The notes under the pieces were generated by a model that made no database searches, was not told where the DNA came from, and saw only the letters and a list, made by a program, of their open reading frames with translations. Below are positions 32,711 to 41,895 of a stretch of 64,000 bases of DNA, piece after piece (the stretch's first letter is position 1; each line of letters starts with the position of its first letter). The position numbers and the translations under genes were made by a program. Origin of the DNA: Candidatus Obscuribacter sp. (GTDB lineage: Bacteria; Cyanobacteriota; Vampirovibrionia; Obscuribacterales; Obscuribacteraceae); contig JADYXR010000011.1 in assembly GCA_021772095.1 (NCBI GenBank), positions 1 through 64,000 on the forward strand, read 5' to 3'.

Positions 32711-32983
32711 ATGATGAAATTTTTTCAAATAGTGCTAGCCGCAACACTGGCCTTCAGTTTCTCGGCATCGCAACCAATCTTCGCGGATACACCAACAGAT
32801 CAAACTCCCGGCGCCCAGTCACTCGCCGGTGGTGACATGGTCATGTTCAATGAGAACAGCAAAAAATATCACGCATTGAGTTGTGGACATTTAACAAGAT
32901 GCACTCACTGCGTAAAAATGAAACGCTCTGAAGCCCTGGCGCAGGGCGGCATTCCATGCAAGACGTGTGGTGGCGGCGATTAA
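32711..32983 (+). CDS. Small exported protein with Ada-type Cys motif
   Basis: 90 residues with a signal peptide ending near IFA (residue 25). The mature part has KKYHALSCGHLTRCTHCVKM followed by EALAQGGIPCKTCGGG; the KYHxxxC...EAxxxGxxPCxxC spacing is like the zinc-binding half of Ada, a motif widespread in small bacterial exported proteins. It probably binds a metal; the physiological role is unknown. It starts at an ATG-ATG pair after AGGGGTGA. Confidence 0.65.
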   Translation: MMKFFQIVLAATLAFSFSASQPIFADTPTDQTPGAQSLAGGDMVMFNENSKKYHALSCGHLTRCTHCVKMKRSEALAQGGIPCKTCGGGD

Positions 32984-33259
32984 AATTTGCGGCAACTATC
33001 TGGAACGACAAAGTTCCCTACGCCGAACGCCACCATATTCGGTGCGCACCACTTCAAAGCTCGGTGTCTTTCTTACGGGTAGCTGGTTCGGATTTCATTT
33101 GCTCTGTCCGATAGGGCTTAATTAAAACTGGCGAAAACTGACGCCTCCACCTAAATACACCGATCAAGGCACTATTCAAAAGTGGCGCCCTGAGACGAAC
33201 ACCTTATTAAATGACTGTGCCAACGGCGCATTCATTATGATTTCACCTAGAATCGTATT

Positions 33260-33655
33260 ATGAACAAAACGATAAATCTTCTGGGCGCGGTCATGTGTTT
33301 CTTCGTAAGCGCAGTGAGCTTGGTCATCGCGGTCTTCACATTCATTTTTGCGATCTCTTATTTGCTGGGCTCTGTATGTACGCAACGGTGGTTGGGTCTG
33401 ATTGGAACATTCTTGTTCGGATTGCTTTGTCTTTCAGCAGTCTTTGTTCTTATTCATTCATTTAAATTCTTCCGACAATCCTTACTCAAAGCCATTCCAC
33501 AACTAGGACAGCTATGTGTGGAACCATCGGCTAAGGAGATTGAATTGTTGGATCACTTGCTGAATAACCTGTTTTCCAGCACACCAAAGGTTGGTGGCGT
33601 GCTGGTACTCACTTTGTTTGCGGTCGGAATGGCCTGGCAACACCTTTTTCATTGA
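33260..33655 (+). CDS. Small membrane protein of unknown function
   Basis: 131 residues with three hydrophobic segments (about 7-35, 42-68 and 108-128). No family recognised. The TGA overlaps a TTG that begins the following short ORF (TTGA), a coupling geometry. The upstream 276 bases hold nothing else I can identify. Confidence 0.55.
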   Translation: MNKTINLLGAVMCFFVSAVSLVIAVFTFIFAISYLLGSVCTQRWLGLIGTFLFGLLCLSAVFVLIHSFKFFRQSLLKAIPQLGQLCVEPSAKEIELLDHLLNNLFSSTPKVGGVLVLTLFAVGMAWQHLFH

Positions 33656-33837
33656 AGCCCGCCTGCCTCGTGGAGCGAACACCTTATGTGGTCACATGTG
33701 AGCAGGGTGTGATATTTCACGGATTCGATACCAAGCCTGAGGCGTGCGCCATTTGTTCGCAAACTGCGCCAGATTCTCCGTTTTCGAGCTTAACACGGCA
33801 AATCGCCCTTACTGATTGTGGCCATATCACAAATTAA
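33652..33837 (+). CDS. Short Cys-containing ORF coupled to the membrane protein gene
   Basis: 61 codons from a TTG that overlaps the previous stop by four bases. The peptide has five Cys, two of them in CAIC, and a Phe/His-rich turn (VIFHGF). No family recognised. The overlap and cysteine pattern make it plausible, but no independent evidence supports translation. Confidence 0.35.
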   Translation: MKPACLVERTPYVVTCEQGVIFHGFDTKPEACAICSQTAPDSPFSSLTRQIALTDCGHITN

Positions 33838-33868
33838 ATCTGCGGATTTCGATGATTAATACGTAATT

Positions 33869-33888
33869 GCCCCCATCGACAGCGGGGC
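33869..33888 (+). terminator. Candidate terminator hairpin
   Basis: GCCCC/GGGGC with a ten-base loop, followed by GTTTGTC, 32 bases after the stop of the short Cys ORF. It separates that ORF from the next long gene. The stem is only five base pairs. Confidence 0.35.
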
Positions 33889-34004
33889 GTTTGTCAATTA
33901 ACTTAATAACGTGAAGGGAAAGCGGCCCCAACGCAGACGGACCACAGGTCCGCCGGCAGTCGCTTGCACGTTCTTATTTATGAAAACCCGGAGGTTACGG
34001 ATTT

Positions 34005-37000
34005 ATGGCTGGCGAGAATGGAGATGTTCCGGGCGCGAAGAGTAAGGCGGCAGACGTGGTCAACGGCGGCGAGAAGCCGGCTGAAGGCAACGCCCTGAAT
34101 CAAGAAGCGGCGCAGCTCATGGTGACGCGCCAGCCCGGCAACGAAATAGACGGAATTTTATCAGCCCACGGACTGACACAGTCCCTGGCGACGCCAGAAC
34201 CATACAAAGCCACCATCCTTGATGACATCGTAGAAAACAATCCCCTTGCCAGGCTTGGCTTGGTGACGATGGAAGGGGCTGGCTATGCGGTTCCTGGCGT
34301 AATGAACGCGGCTGTACACGACATCACCAATCCGGTTGAAGCGTTAGAAAAGGCCGGACACGCTCTCGGTCTCGGCGTATTGATGAGAGTCGGACTTCCC
34401 AAAGCAGGCGCTGCCAGAGCAGCGGCAGCAACAGCATTTACATATTTCATGGCGCGTGACGCAGTTGTTCCTGTAAGTCAAGCCTACAGCGACGTATGGA
34501 GCGGCGGCAATCATGCCGACGTCAACCTGGCCGCTCAAAAGATGGGAGATGGTCTCGGAATGTTCGGCTGGGATGCCTACTGGGGCATGAAGATCGCCGG
34601 AGCTGGTGAGCGTCTTGGCGAAAAAGGCATGAAAGGGATCATGGGCGAGAAAAAGTTCAATTCCTTCGAAAGCACTAAAGGCGATTTCCTCGGCAGCGAT
34701 AAATACTTTGTCGGTCGCCACTTGAACAACCTCGGAAACAAAGTCGACAAGACGTCTCAAGCATTCGCGGATCGATTGATCGGCGGAAAGAAACCAGCAG
34801 AACCAACCTTAACCTTCGAAGAGAAGATGGTCAAAGCGCGAGAATCAAATGCGGAGCATGAGATCGTAAAGTCACTCGCCACCATGCACAAGCATGGCGT
34901 GAAAACGACTGATGGACATGATGTCGGCTACACCGAATCGTTGAATATTTTCCTCGCCGGAATGGATCCGCGTAAGTTGTCCTCGACACAACTCGCAGAA
35001 TTCAACAAATTAATGGGCGAACCTAAAGATGTTCCACCAATCGTTCTGCCTAAAGTCACTGAAATGGTTGCTCCGAAAGCGGCTCCTGAGGCTACGATTG
35101 CTACAGGTGACGTCATTAAAGGCAGCACCCCTGAATTAGCCGCGAAAATTAAAGAAGAACTCGATCCTAAAAACATTACCGAACTCGCCAAAATGGCCAA
35201 AAACGAAATGGAGAGATTGACCGACGAACAGCAACAAGTTATCGACCTCGGTGAAAACGCAACCGGAGCGGTTCACGCCGCGATCAATCCGAAGCACGCG
35301 GCTCTCGATCCAGGCTACAAAGAATGGCTGAACCAGATGATCGCACTCAACAACGAAGTTGGCGGCGATCAAGCAAAATTGCAACAAGTGGCACCACTGT
35401 TCTTCAGAGGCAGAGATGCGGCTATCGGGCAAATGTCTGCGGACCTTGGTCCAACCGGAGCTAACGTTCACAGCTTGAACTTATTCAGCTTGGAGATGTA
35501 CACCGGTCTGAAACAGCGCATGACTGCCGCCGGCATCAAAGCCGACGATGTTCTCGCCGCAAAAAATCCTCCGTTAAACTTAGTGGCACGCGATGGTGGC
35601 GCCGGCCCACACACGATTCCTGAAATTCAAGGTGTCTGGGACGTCGATTTGATTCATTGGCCGCGCAACATGCAAAACCTTCGCATGTTGAGAGCATCCA
35701 TAAATGGCCACGAAAACAAACACGATCAGTGGGGTGGCATTCTGCGATTTGCAGAAGACATCAGAGAAACCGTAATCGGCAAGACAGTTTCAAAAGCGCT
35801 TGGTGACAAGGCTAACGAAATCGTCGATGTCCCCGGTCATGGACAAATGTCGAAACAAACATTGATCGTAGAAATTCTAAAAGCGCAAGCTAATGAAAAT
35901 ACGGCAGACATCGGCGGAGCAGCTCACACTGGGCCTAACGGCGGTATCGGTCTAGGAATTTTGCTTCAAGCATTGCGTCAAGACGGCAAGCTCGAAACTA
36001 GAAACGTCTTCGGAAAAGAGATGGAAGTTAAAGGCGAGAATCCGATGGGCATTGAGGTCCACGCAATGGACACATTCCGCCCGAAACTGGTGGCAGAAGT
36101 GCTGCGTCAACGTGCCGCGCACGCAGATCCTAAAAATCCGGATCCAATGCTTTTGGAATATGCAAAACAACTCGATGCCTATGCGGAAGCTGCTTCAAAT
36201 GGCGGAAAGGATTACGTCTGGGCGAGCATCGATCATCCAGGACAGAAGATCTCTATTCCAAGGGCGGAGATGGATGCGGTCATTCCTCACCTCGTCAATG
36301 CTCAGTTTAACACGCCGCTACCGGCGCTCGGCGGCAAGACCTATGGGGAAATGCTTCCGAACCTGCCTAAAGAAATGAAGAAAATGGATGCGATTGCCGA
36401 CATGATGGTTGATGCAATCACCAACAACAAACCGCTTTCTTCGATTCCATTCAACACCACCGATTATTCAATGATCCAATTGCAAGGTGCAGCGTTGCCT
36501 GCGGCTTTGAGACTTGCATCCAAGGGAATGGCCGGTCCGGAAATCAACGCACAGGTCAACAGAGTTTCAGACCATCTGGAAGCACTATACCGCAAAGGTG
36601 ATCCGCACGTTGAACCTTTGACTCCGCGAATCACTGCTGGCAGACTCATTCTCAATCCGTCACTGGCAGTGCGCCAGACCGGCAAAGGTGTGGGTCATGC
36701 AGTTGAAGCCGCACGCACGTGGGAGAATCGCGATCGTTTCCTCGTCGGTTACGGCGGCATGGCCATCGGTCGTGACGTTGTCGGAACATTCGAGCCAGGC
36801 TCGGCATCACAAGCATTAGTTCAAAAAGGGAACATCGAACAAAAAGCAGCTGAGCAACCTCAAGACACCACCGATGGTGCCGTACCTCCACCACAACGCG
36901 ATACACACGGCGGCGTCAAAACACTTGAAACCGATAGAATAATCATTCCTCCAGGCGACGTTGGACCGTCAGGTCAGCCGCGCTCAGTGCCAAAACCGTT

Positions 37001-37127
37001 TGATCCCTTCATGGGCAGACCGAAAGAAACGCAAGTCGACGGCAAAGAACTCCGCCGCCTGCAACGCGAAGGTCAGGACTGGATCGATCAACAATCGAGA
37101 CCAGCAACTCCGCCAACCAGAAAATAG
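34005..37127 (+). CDS. 1040-residue protein with gluzincin-like motif
   Basis: The start has GGAGG ten bases upstream of the ATG. No signal peptide. The N-terminal 150 residues contain Gly/Ala-rich hydrophobic stretches (AGYAVPGVM, GVLMRVGLPKAG), perhaps a membrane hairpin. The core holds GHENKHDQWG (His569, Glu570, His573), an HExxH, followed 58 residues later by NENTADIGG (Glu631, Asp635), the ExxxD arrangement of gluzincins. A Pro-rich C-terminus follows. A metallopeptidase activity is inferred from these two motifs only; no family was recognised. It is flanked by hairpins on both sides and converges with panB. Confidence 0.75.
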   Translation: MAGENGDVPGAKSKAADVVNGGEKPAEGNALNQEAAQLMVTRQPGNEIDGILSAHGLTQSLATPEPYKATILDDIVENNPLARLGLVTMEGAGYAVPGVMNAAVHDITNPVEALEKAGHALGLGVLMRVGLPKAGAARAAAATAFTYFMARDAVVPVSQAYSDVWSGGNHADVNLAAQKMGDGLGMFGWDAYWGMKIAGAGERLGEKGMKGIMGEKKFNSFESTKGDFLGSDKYFVGRHLNNLGNKVDKTSQAFADRLIGGKKPAEPTLTFEEKMVKARESNAEHEIVKSLATMHKHGVKTTDGHDVGYTESLNIFLAGMDPRKLSSTQLAEFNKLMGEPKDVPPIVLPKVTEMVAPKAAPEATIATGDVIKGSTPELAAKIKEELDPKNITELAKMAKNEMERLTDEQQQVIDLGENATGAVHAAINPKHAALDPGYKEWLNQMIALNNEVGGDQAKLQQVAPLFFRGRDAAIGQMSADLGPTGANVHSLNLFSLEMYTGLKQRMTAAGIKADDVLAAKNPPLNLVARDGGAGPHTIPEIQGVWDVDLIHWPRNMQNLRMLRASINGHENKHDQWGGILRFAEDIRETVIGKTVSKALGDKANEIVDVPGHGQMSKQTLIVEILKAQANENTADIGGAAHTGPNGGIGLGILLQALRQDGKLETRNVFGKEMEVKGENPMGIEVHAMDTFRPKLVAEVLRQRAAHADPKNPDPMLLEYAKQLDAYAEAASNGGKDYVWASIDHPGQKISIPRAEMDAVIPHLVNAQFNTPLPALGGKTYGEMLPNLPKEMKKMDAIADMMVDAITNNKPLSSIPFNTTDYSMIQLQGAALPAALRLASKGMAGPEINAQVNRVSDHLEALYRKGDPHVEPLTPRITAGRLILNPSLAVRQTGKGVGHAVEAARTWENRDRFLVGYGGMAIGRDVVGTFEPGSASQALVQKGNIEQKAAEQPQDTTDGAVPPPQRDTHGGVKTLETDRIIIPPGDVGPSGQPRSVPKPFDPFMGRPKETQVDGKELRRLQREGQDWIDQQSRPATPPTRK

Positions 37128-37156
37128 GTTGATAATGCGTGTTAAAAACGCACGAG

Positions 37157-37199
37157 TTGAACCGTATGGCTCACCTTCGTGATCGAAAATACGGTTCAA
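37157..37199. terminator. Hairpin between convergent genes
   Basis: TTGAACCGTAT and ATACGGTTCAA form a perfect 11-base-pair stem with a 21-base loop, midway between the stop of the zincin-like gene and that of panB. A smaller TGCGT/ACGCA stem precedes it. Being symmetric it could serve both strands, although T tracts are weak. Confidence 0.5.
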
Positions 37200-37213
37200 A
37201 CCGTTGTGCGAGT

Positions 37214-38083
37214 TTATTGCTTTACTTTCTGCTGAACGTTCAAGCGCTTGAGCAGCTCTTGTTCTTCACCTTCAGGAAAAGCAAACGACTCTGCGTCGGT
37301 TGGAAATTCGCCGGTGAGAACATCTGATGCGTACTTCCGTATCGAATCGGTACAGATTTCGTCGAGGTTTGCATAACGTCGAACGAAACGCGGTTTGAAG
37401 TCGACGTACTTACCTAACAAATCATCGGTAACTAGAATCTGTCCATCACAACCAACCCCAGCGCCGATACCGACAGTTGGTATCGAAAGTTTCTTGCTGA
37501 TGATTTTGGCGACTGTGGTTGGCACCATCTCTAATACCACGCTAAACGCTCCTGCTTTTTCCAGTGCCAGTGCGTCAGTCAGTAAGTGCATGGCGTCATC
37601 GGCGGTGCGCGCTTGCACGCGAGCGCCGCCTAAACCATGAATCGACTGCGGTGTAAAACCAAGATGTCCCATGACGGGGATGCCCATGCCGACTAGTCTT
37701 TCGACGATTTGCAAATTGTGTTCCGTGGCGCCTTCGAGTTTAACCGCTTGCGCTTGAGCTTCTTTGACGAAGCGACCAGCGTTTGTTATCGCTTGGGTTT
37801 GATCAACCTGATAGCTCATGAATGGCAGGTCTGCAACGACCAACGCAAACTCCGCACCTCGCGTCACCGCCTTCGTGTGGTGCAGCATCTCTTCTACAGT
37901 GACAGCATGAGTGGTTTTGTGACCTAGTGCCACCATTGCCAAACTGTCTCCGACCAAGATCAAATCGACTCCGGCGCGATCAAGAATCTTCGCGGTCGAG
38001 TAGTCATAAGCCGTGAGGCAGACGATTTTACGTCCTTCCTCTTTGTATTTTTTCAGAGTGAAAGTTGAAACGGCTTTGCCCAT
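37214..38083 (-). CDS. panB: 3-methyl-2-oxobutanoate hydroxymethyltransferase
   Basis: First step of pantothenate synthesis: transfers a hydroxymethyl group from methylene-tetrahydrofolate to 2-oxoisovalerate. 289 residues, slightly longer than usual because of a C-terminal Glu-rich tail. Motifs: LTAYDYSTAKI, VGDSLAMV (metal-binding Asp), HTKAV, GHLGFTPQ and GIGAGVGCDGQILVTDDLLG. GGAGA lies nine bases upstream of the ATG. panC is not adjacent. Confidence 0.95.
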   Translation of the reverse strand: MGKAVSTFTLKKYKEEGRKIVCLTAYDYSTAKILDRAGVDLILVGDSLAMVALGHKTTHAVTVEEMLHHTKAVTRGAEFALVVADLPFMSYQVDQTQAITNAGRFVKEAQAQAVKLEGATEHNLQIVERLVGMGIPVMGHLGFTPQSIHGLGGARVQARTADDAMHLLTDALALEKAGAFSVVLEMVPTTVAKIISKKLSIPTVGIGAGVGCDGQILVTDDLLGKYVDFKPRFVRRYANLDEICTDSIRKYASDVLTGEFPTDAESFAFPEGEEQELLKRLNVQQKVKQ

Positions 38084-38241
38084 TACAGAGATCTCCGCGA
38101 ACCCGGTTCGACCTGACGCGCGTCAGTTCGACCACCAGGATGTCATGGACCTTGATGACCAAAGCAAATGATAGCAAAACGGACGCCATTAAGACACATT
38201 GATTACAGGCGCAGTTGATTGCGCATCCCAAGCCTCCCGGC

Positions 38242-38313
38242 GCACGACGTGCGCGAATGCATCCCAGTGCACGACCCGGGCGAATGGACCCCGCATGACG
38301 CGCGCGAGTGGAT
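38242..38313. repeat. Degenerate 24/27-bp tandem repeat
   Basis: Three units beginning GCACGACGTGCGCGAATG, GCACGACCCGGGCGAATG and GCATGACGCGCGCGAGTG, spaced 27 then 24 bases. Periods divisible by three and a translated pattern HD-x-x-E(C/W) suggest a decayed coding repeat, but no gene is supported here. It lies about 40 bases 3' of the TPR gene stop. Confidence 0.6.
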
Positions 38314-38354
38314 TGCTGCCAACTCAGGACGTTCAGAACTGACCGAAAACGCGC

Positions 38355-39830
38355 TTAGCGATCAGCGCGCTCGCGCATCTGCTGGCGCACGTCTTCAAGT
38401 TGAAGCTGATTGATGTGTTTCGGATCGTAAGGATATTTACCATCACAATCGTGAAAGCGCTTGTACATCCGCCCGGCTTCAATCGGCAAACGCATTTTCT
38501 CGAGCACATAGCCCATGTTGTAATAGAGCCCACAGAATGCCGGCTCAAGCGCCATGGCTTTGTTGTAACTTTCTGACGCGCGCGGAATGTCGCCCTCGAC
38601 TTCCAGGATGCTGCCCAGGTTTTGATACGCTTCCCAACAGTTCGGGTTCAGTTCCAAAGCGCGATTAAAAGTCGCTTTAGCCGCCTGGAGATTGCCTTCG
38701 TCGACCTCTTCGATACCTCGAATTATCAGAGAGTCGACTTCATCCTTGTCAAAAGTGGGCTCGTTTTTCTTGCGCTTTACCTTGCTCTGCGCCCTTTTCT
38801 GCAAGTCCTTCATGCGCGCAACAATATCGCCGTTTTGTTTGGTCACTGCGGCAACTTCGCCCCAATCGCGGTAAGCCGCATCCCAGTAACCTTTCAGCTC
38901 TTTGCATTTAGCCGAATAAGTCTTACATTCCTTGCGATTGATCGCCGGAAAATTTTTCGACTCAGTGTAAGTCGGGCTCACCTTGAGGCACGCGCCGATC
39001 TCGTCCAGGCATCGATCGATGTCGCCGCGACAATAACGCAGCTTACCAAGCTCAAAATGCCCGGCTGCGTGGTTTGGATCGTTCATCAAGGTCAGACGAA
39101 ACTCTTTTTCGCCCTCATCGAGATTACCTTCCGCGCACCAGATAAGCCCCAGGTAGTAGTGAACTTGAGGACTGCGCGGGATCAGTTTCGCCGCGTTTCG
39201 CAGCTTCTCAATAGACTCGCTAATGTCCTTAAGCTGACCCTTTTCATACTTTTCATAAATACTTAAACCAAGATCTCTTTGCGCCTCATAATATTGCGGA
39301 CGCAAACGAATTGCCGTGCGAAATTCTTCAATTGCACCATCCAGATCACCTTGATCTTTGAGTATCGAACCCCGCCCGTAGTGCGCGTTGGCGTAGTTTG
39401 GGTTGATCTGAATACAGGTCTCGAATTCTTTTTTCGCTTCCTTTTGTTTGCCGGTTTTATTCAGAAAAATACCGTAGTTGTTTCGTGCTTCCAGAAAGTT
39501 GTAATCCAGACTGAGTACGGATCTAAACCACATCATCGCATTGTAGTTATCGCCAAGTTCTGCATAAGAAAGAGCGAGCAGAAGAATGATATTTTTATCC
39601 GAATGATTGAAACCTTTGGCAATTTCGAGCAGATTAACGGCGGCGGCGTAGTCACCAGCAGTGAATGCCTGTTTGGCGCGGTTATATACTTCCAATGCTT
39701 TGCCAGCGTTTTGTCCTCCGGAATTCGGATTGTTGTAGACCTGAGCTGATACGGAGATCGGCATGCAGAGTGCGATCAGGAGTACCATGCTGAGTGTCGC
39801 GGATAGAAATTTGATTCGTTTCTTTCTCAT
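38355..39830 (-). CDS. Exported TPR-repeat protein
   Basis: About 491 residues from the ATG at 39830, which begins a signal peptide (RKKRIKFLSATLSMVLLIAL, cleavage near VSAQ). A longer frame to 40001 would start inside the divergent intergenic region. At least eight TPR units are visible, for example the one around NPNYANAHYGRGSILKDQGD and another around NPNCWEAYQNLGSILEVEGD. A Lys-rich stretch (KVKRKKNE) separates N- and C-terminal TPR blocks. Probably a periplasmic scaffold protein. Just upstream, TTTTGTCCGT-like direct repeats (39849-39885) might be regulatory. Confidence 0.8.
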   Translation of the reverse strand: MRKKRIKFLSATLSMVLLIALCMPISVSAQVYNNPNSGGQNAGKALEVYNRAKQAFTAGDYAAAVNLLEIAKGFNHSDKNIILLLALSYAELGDNYNAMMWFRSVLSLDYNFLEARNNYGIFLNKTGKQKEAKKEFETCIQINPNYANAHYGRGSILKDQGDLDGAIEEFRTAIRLRPQYYEAQRDLGLSIYEKYEKGQLKDISESIEKLRNAAKLIPRSPQVHYYLGLIWCAEGNLDEGEKEFRLTLMNDPNHAAGHFELGKLRYCRGDIDRCLDEIGACLKVSPTYTESKNFPAINRKECKTYSAKCKELKGYWDAAYRDWGEVAAVTKQNGDIVARMKDLQKRAQSKVKRKKNEPTFDKDEVDSLIIRGIEEVDEGNLQAAKATFNRALELNPNCWEAYQNLGSILEVEGDIPRASESYNKAMALEPAFCGLYYNMGYVLEKMRLPIEAGRMYKRFHDCDGKYPYDPKHINQLQLEDVRQQMRERADR

Positions 39831-40075
39831 AAGAGTAGATTGAATTTTGTCCGTTTTGTCCGTCAAAAGAATTTTGTCTGTCACAAGAAATTTAATCCCG
39901 GTTGCCAACAAGCCACTTCCGCAACAGTGTTCCATGATAACGCGCCTTTTAAAACGTTGCCTGACCAACACTATCTCGGTGGCACGCTTACGTCCGGACA
40001 TTAATGGGCACTATCAATATGTGGAAGTGGAGCGAGTCAGAAGACCCAACGCCGAACGGACTAAATAGGTAACCC

Positions 40076-40657
40076 ATGCCGAAAACCGCCAACAACTTAA
40101 AGCCACTCCCGCGTTATCAGCCCGGGCAGGCTATTACAGGAACGATCAAAGCGCCAGATATTGGCGGCTACCGTTTGTCGGTTCCAGAAGACCCGCGGCA
40201 CGGCTTCTTGCCGTCGGATCACGTATTCCAGCGCGGCGAGAAAGTCAATCTGACATTTATTTCGACCGATGGAGAAAGGCTGCTGCTGACGACTTCGCCC
40301 GACGTGGAATTGAGCACCAGGCCACGGATGCTGCGAAGCCTCGCACCTGTAAAACTTTTATGTGACGCTTACGATGCGTACGAACAAGGACAATATACGA
40401 AGGCCTATAAGTTGGCGCTGTCTATGTCTACGGACCCGGGCGCCCAGTGCTTGCTTGGCAAATTGTTCGAAGACGGCTCAGGTGTAGAACGCGACTTGCG
40501 TGAAGCATTCGACTGGTACAAGCTCTCGGCGGAACAAGGTGTAATCGAAGCGCAGGAGAAGCTCGCGACGTTTTACGAGCATGGCACCGGCACTACGAGA
40601 AACGTCAGGGAATCTGCGAAATGGCGAGTGCTGGTTAACGAAGCTCGGCACTATTAG
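40076..40657 (+). CDS. S1-like plus Sel1-repeat protein
   Basis: 193 residues, ATG after AGGTAA. Residues about 18-75 (GQAITGTIKAPDIGGYRLSV, GFLPSDH, GEKVNLTFISTDGERLLLT) have the pattern of an S1/OB-fold RNA-binding unit. Residues about 115-185 carry two Sel1 repeats (LLGKLFEDGSGVERDLREAF and the related LATFYEHGTGTTRNVRES). The combination is unusual; a cytoplasmic adaptor role is an inference. It is divergent from the TPR gene. Confidence 0.65.
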   Translation: MPKTANNLKPLPRYQPGQAITGTIKAPDIGGYRLSVPEDPRHGFLPSDHVFQRGEKVNLTFISTDGERLLLTTSPDVELSTRPRMLRSLAPVKLLCDAYDAYEQGQYTKAYKLALSMSTDPGAQCLLGKLFEDGSGVERDLREAFDWYKLSAEQGVIEAQEKLATFYEHGTGTTRNVRESAKWRVLVNEARHY

Positions 40658-40968
40658 TCGACAATTCTAGCCGGACACCGTCAGTACCGATCGTCGATTG
40701 ACGTCGCAGAAACGCGCACATTATATGTGGGATGAGGATTCCCCCGCCCGCACTGTTTGTTCTAATTCAGCTAATGCTTACTCGAGCCAAGTTTGCAAGA
40801 CAAAGTCCTTCGCCGGCACCATGAGCTAACAAGCACCATCAGCTAACAAGCACAGGAGGTGCAACTACAAATAGTTGCACCTCAAGTGTTGATGGAATCC
40901 GGTGTGCTACTAAGAGCGCACCAAGAGTGTGTTTCGATTAAAGAATCGTTAGTCGAAAACTAATTCAA
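40658..40968. other. Intergenic region with direct repeat and strong hairpin
   Basis: About 310 bases between convergent genes. It contains a 17-base direct duplication (CACCAT(G/C)AGCTAACAAG at 40817 and 40834) and, immediately after it, a perfect 12-base-pair hairpin. No gene is visible. Confidence 0.5.
40856..40883. terminator. Perfect 12-bp hairpin between convergent genes
   Basis: GAGGTGCAACTA and TAGTTGCACCTC flank a four-base loop. It lies between the Sel1 gene and the Cys-rich protein gene, which converge, so it may block read-through from both. There is no T tract on either strand. Confidence 0.5.
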
Positions 40969-41421
40969 CTACTTCTTCTTCGCGTCATTCGCGTCAGTTT
41001 TGCAGCTCTCGCCGCCAGTTTCGCACGACTTGGCGCACTCATTGCAGGCGGTGACACAATCTTTGAGTTTTGGATCGTTGAGAGCTTCGCATGACTTTGC
41101 GCATGCCGTGCAGGCATCTGCACAAACTTCACGAAGTTTTGCGGTCAACTTCGAACCACGAGAGCCCAAGTCAGCCGACGCTTTGCAAAGCGCGATGCAA
41201 TCCTTGAGTGTGTCGATATGCTCTTTAGCTGCATGTTTACCGCCTTTCGACAGGCAATATTTAAGAGCTTCTTCGCAGGTCTTCTGACATTTGGAGCAAG
41301 TCATCTGGCAACATTCCGCGGCCGATTTAGCCCCTTTATCAGCAGCGAAAGCCGCATCGAGAGAAGGGTTAAAGGCGACGAACGCCAAAAGCATTAACAG
41401 TGAAAAAAGTATGCGTTTCAT
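40969..41421 (-). CDS. Exported Cys-rich four-helix protein (DUF326/copper-storage-like)
   Basis: 150 residues with a signal peptide ending at AFA (about residue 27). The mature chain holds 17 cysteines in helical spacing (ECCQMTCSKCQKTCEE, CADACTACAKSCE, CVTACNECAKSCE), as in the DUF326 four-helix-bundle proteins related to copper-storage proteins. It probably binds several Cu(I) ions in the periplasm. The small Cys/Met protein gene just upstream on the same strand may be a partner. Confidence 0.82.
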   Translation of the reverse strand: MKRILFSLLMLLAFVAFNPSLDAAFAADKGAKSAAECCQMTCSKCQKTCEEALKYCLSKGGKHAAKEHIDTLKDCIALCKASADLGSRGSKLTAKLREVCADACTACAKSCEALNDPKLKDCVTACNECAKSCETGGESCKTDANDAKKK

Positions 41422-41502
41422 TATGTATTCCTCCTGGGAAATAACGCGTGGATCTACCGGAACGCATGACTCACCGAGTCGTACGTTATGCGAAGATCGG
41501 CT

Positions 41503-41895
41503 TTATTCCAGGAATGAACAGTTGATCAGGTATAGACGTTTTGGTGGCGCGCGTAGACGTATATCGAACGCCAGCCATTGAGAATTGATTGGTTCTTGAT
41601 GAAAAGAGACGGAAACTTTAGGCTCCGAGACTTCCACAAAGTCGGGAATGAATTCCGGAGTATTCGTACTAAGGGTGGTTTGAGTCGGAGTGGCGGGTGC
41701 TGACTTGACGCTGCACTTGCAGGGGGCATTCATGCCCGATGTCTTGTGCTCCATGCAGCACGCCATCGCCATGGCACCATCGGCTATACCCATAGCACGC
41801 GTTGCACACGTAGCAGCACTGGCGACAGCCATCGTACTGAGCGCAAAAATCGTGCTCAGCATTAGACAAATCGTTCGTTTAACCAGCCACATCAT
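41503..41895 (-). CDS. Small exported Met/Cys-rich protein, possible metal binder
   Basis: 130 residues from the ATG pair at 41895; AAGGGA lies about a dozen bases upstream. A signal peptide ends near VASA (residue 27). The mature N-terminus has AMAMACCMEHKTSGMNAPCKC, a cluster of Met, Cys and His suited to copper or zinc. The rest is Pro/Thr-rich. It precedes the copper-storage-like gene by about 80 bases, so a shared metal-handling role is plausible. No family recognised. Confidence 0.6.
   Translation of the reverse strand: MMWLVKRTICLMLSTIFALSTMAVASAATCATRAMGIADGAMAMACCMEHKTSGMNAPCKCSVKSAPATPTQTTLSTNTPEFIPDFVEVSEPKVSVSFHQEPINSQWLAFDIRLRAPPKRLYLINCSFLE

Noticed and set aside
33901..34004. 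Possible riboswitch in the leader of the 1040-residue protein gene
   Set aside because: A CGGACC-ACA-GGTCCG hairpin is present (33938-33952), but I could not match the leader to cobalamin, c-di-GMP or other riboswitch consensus elements.
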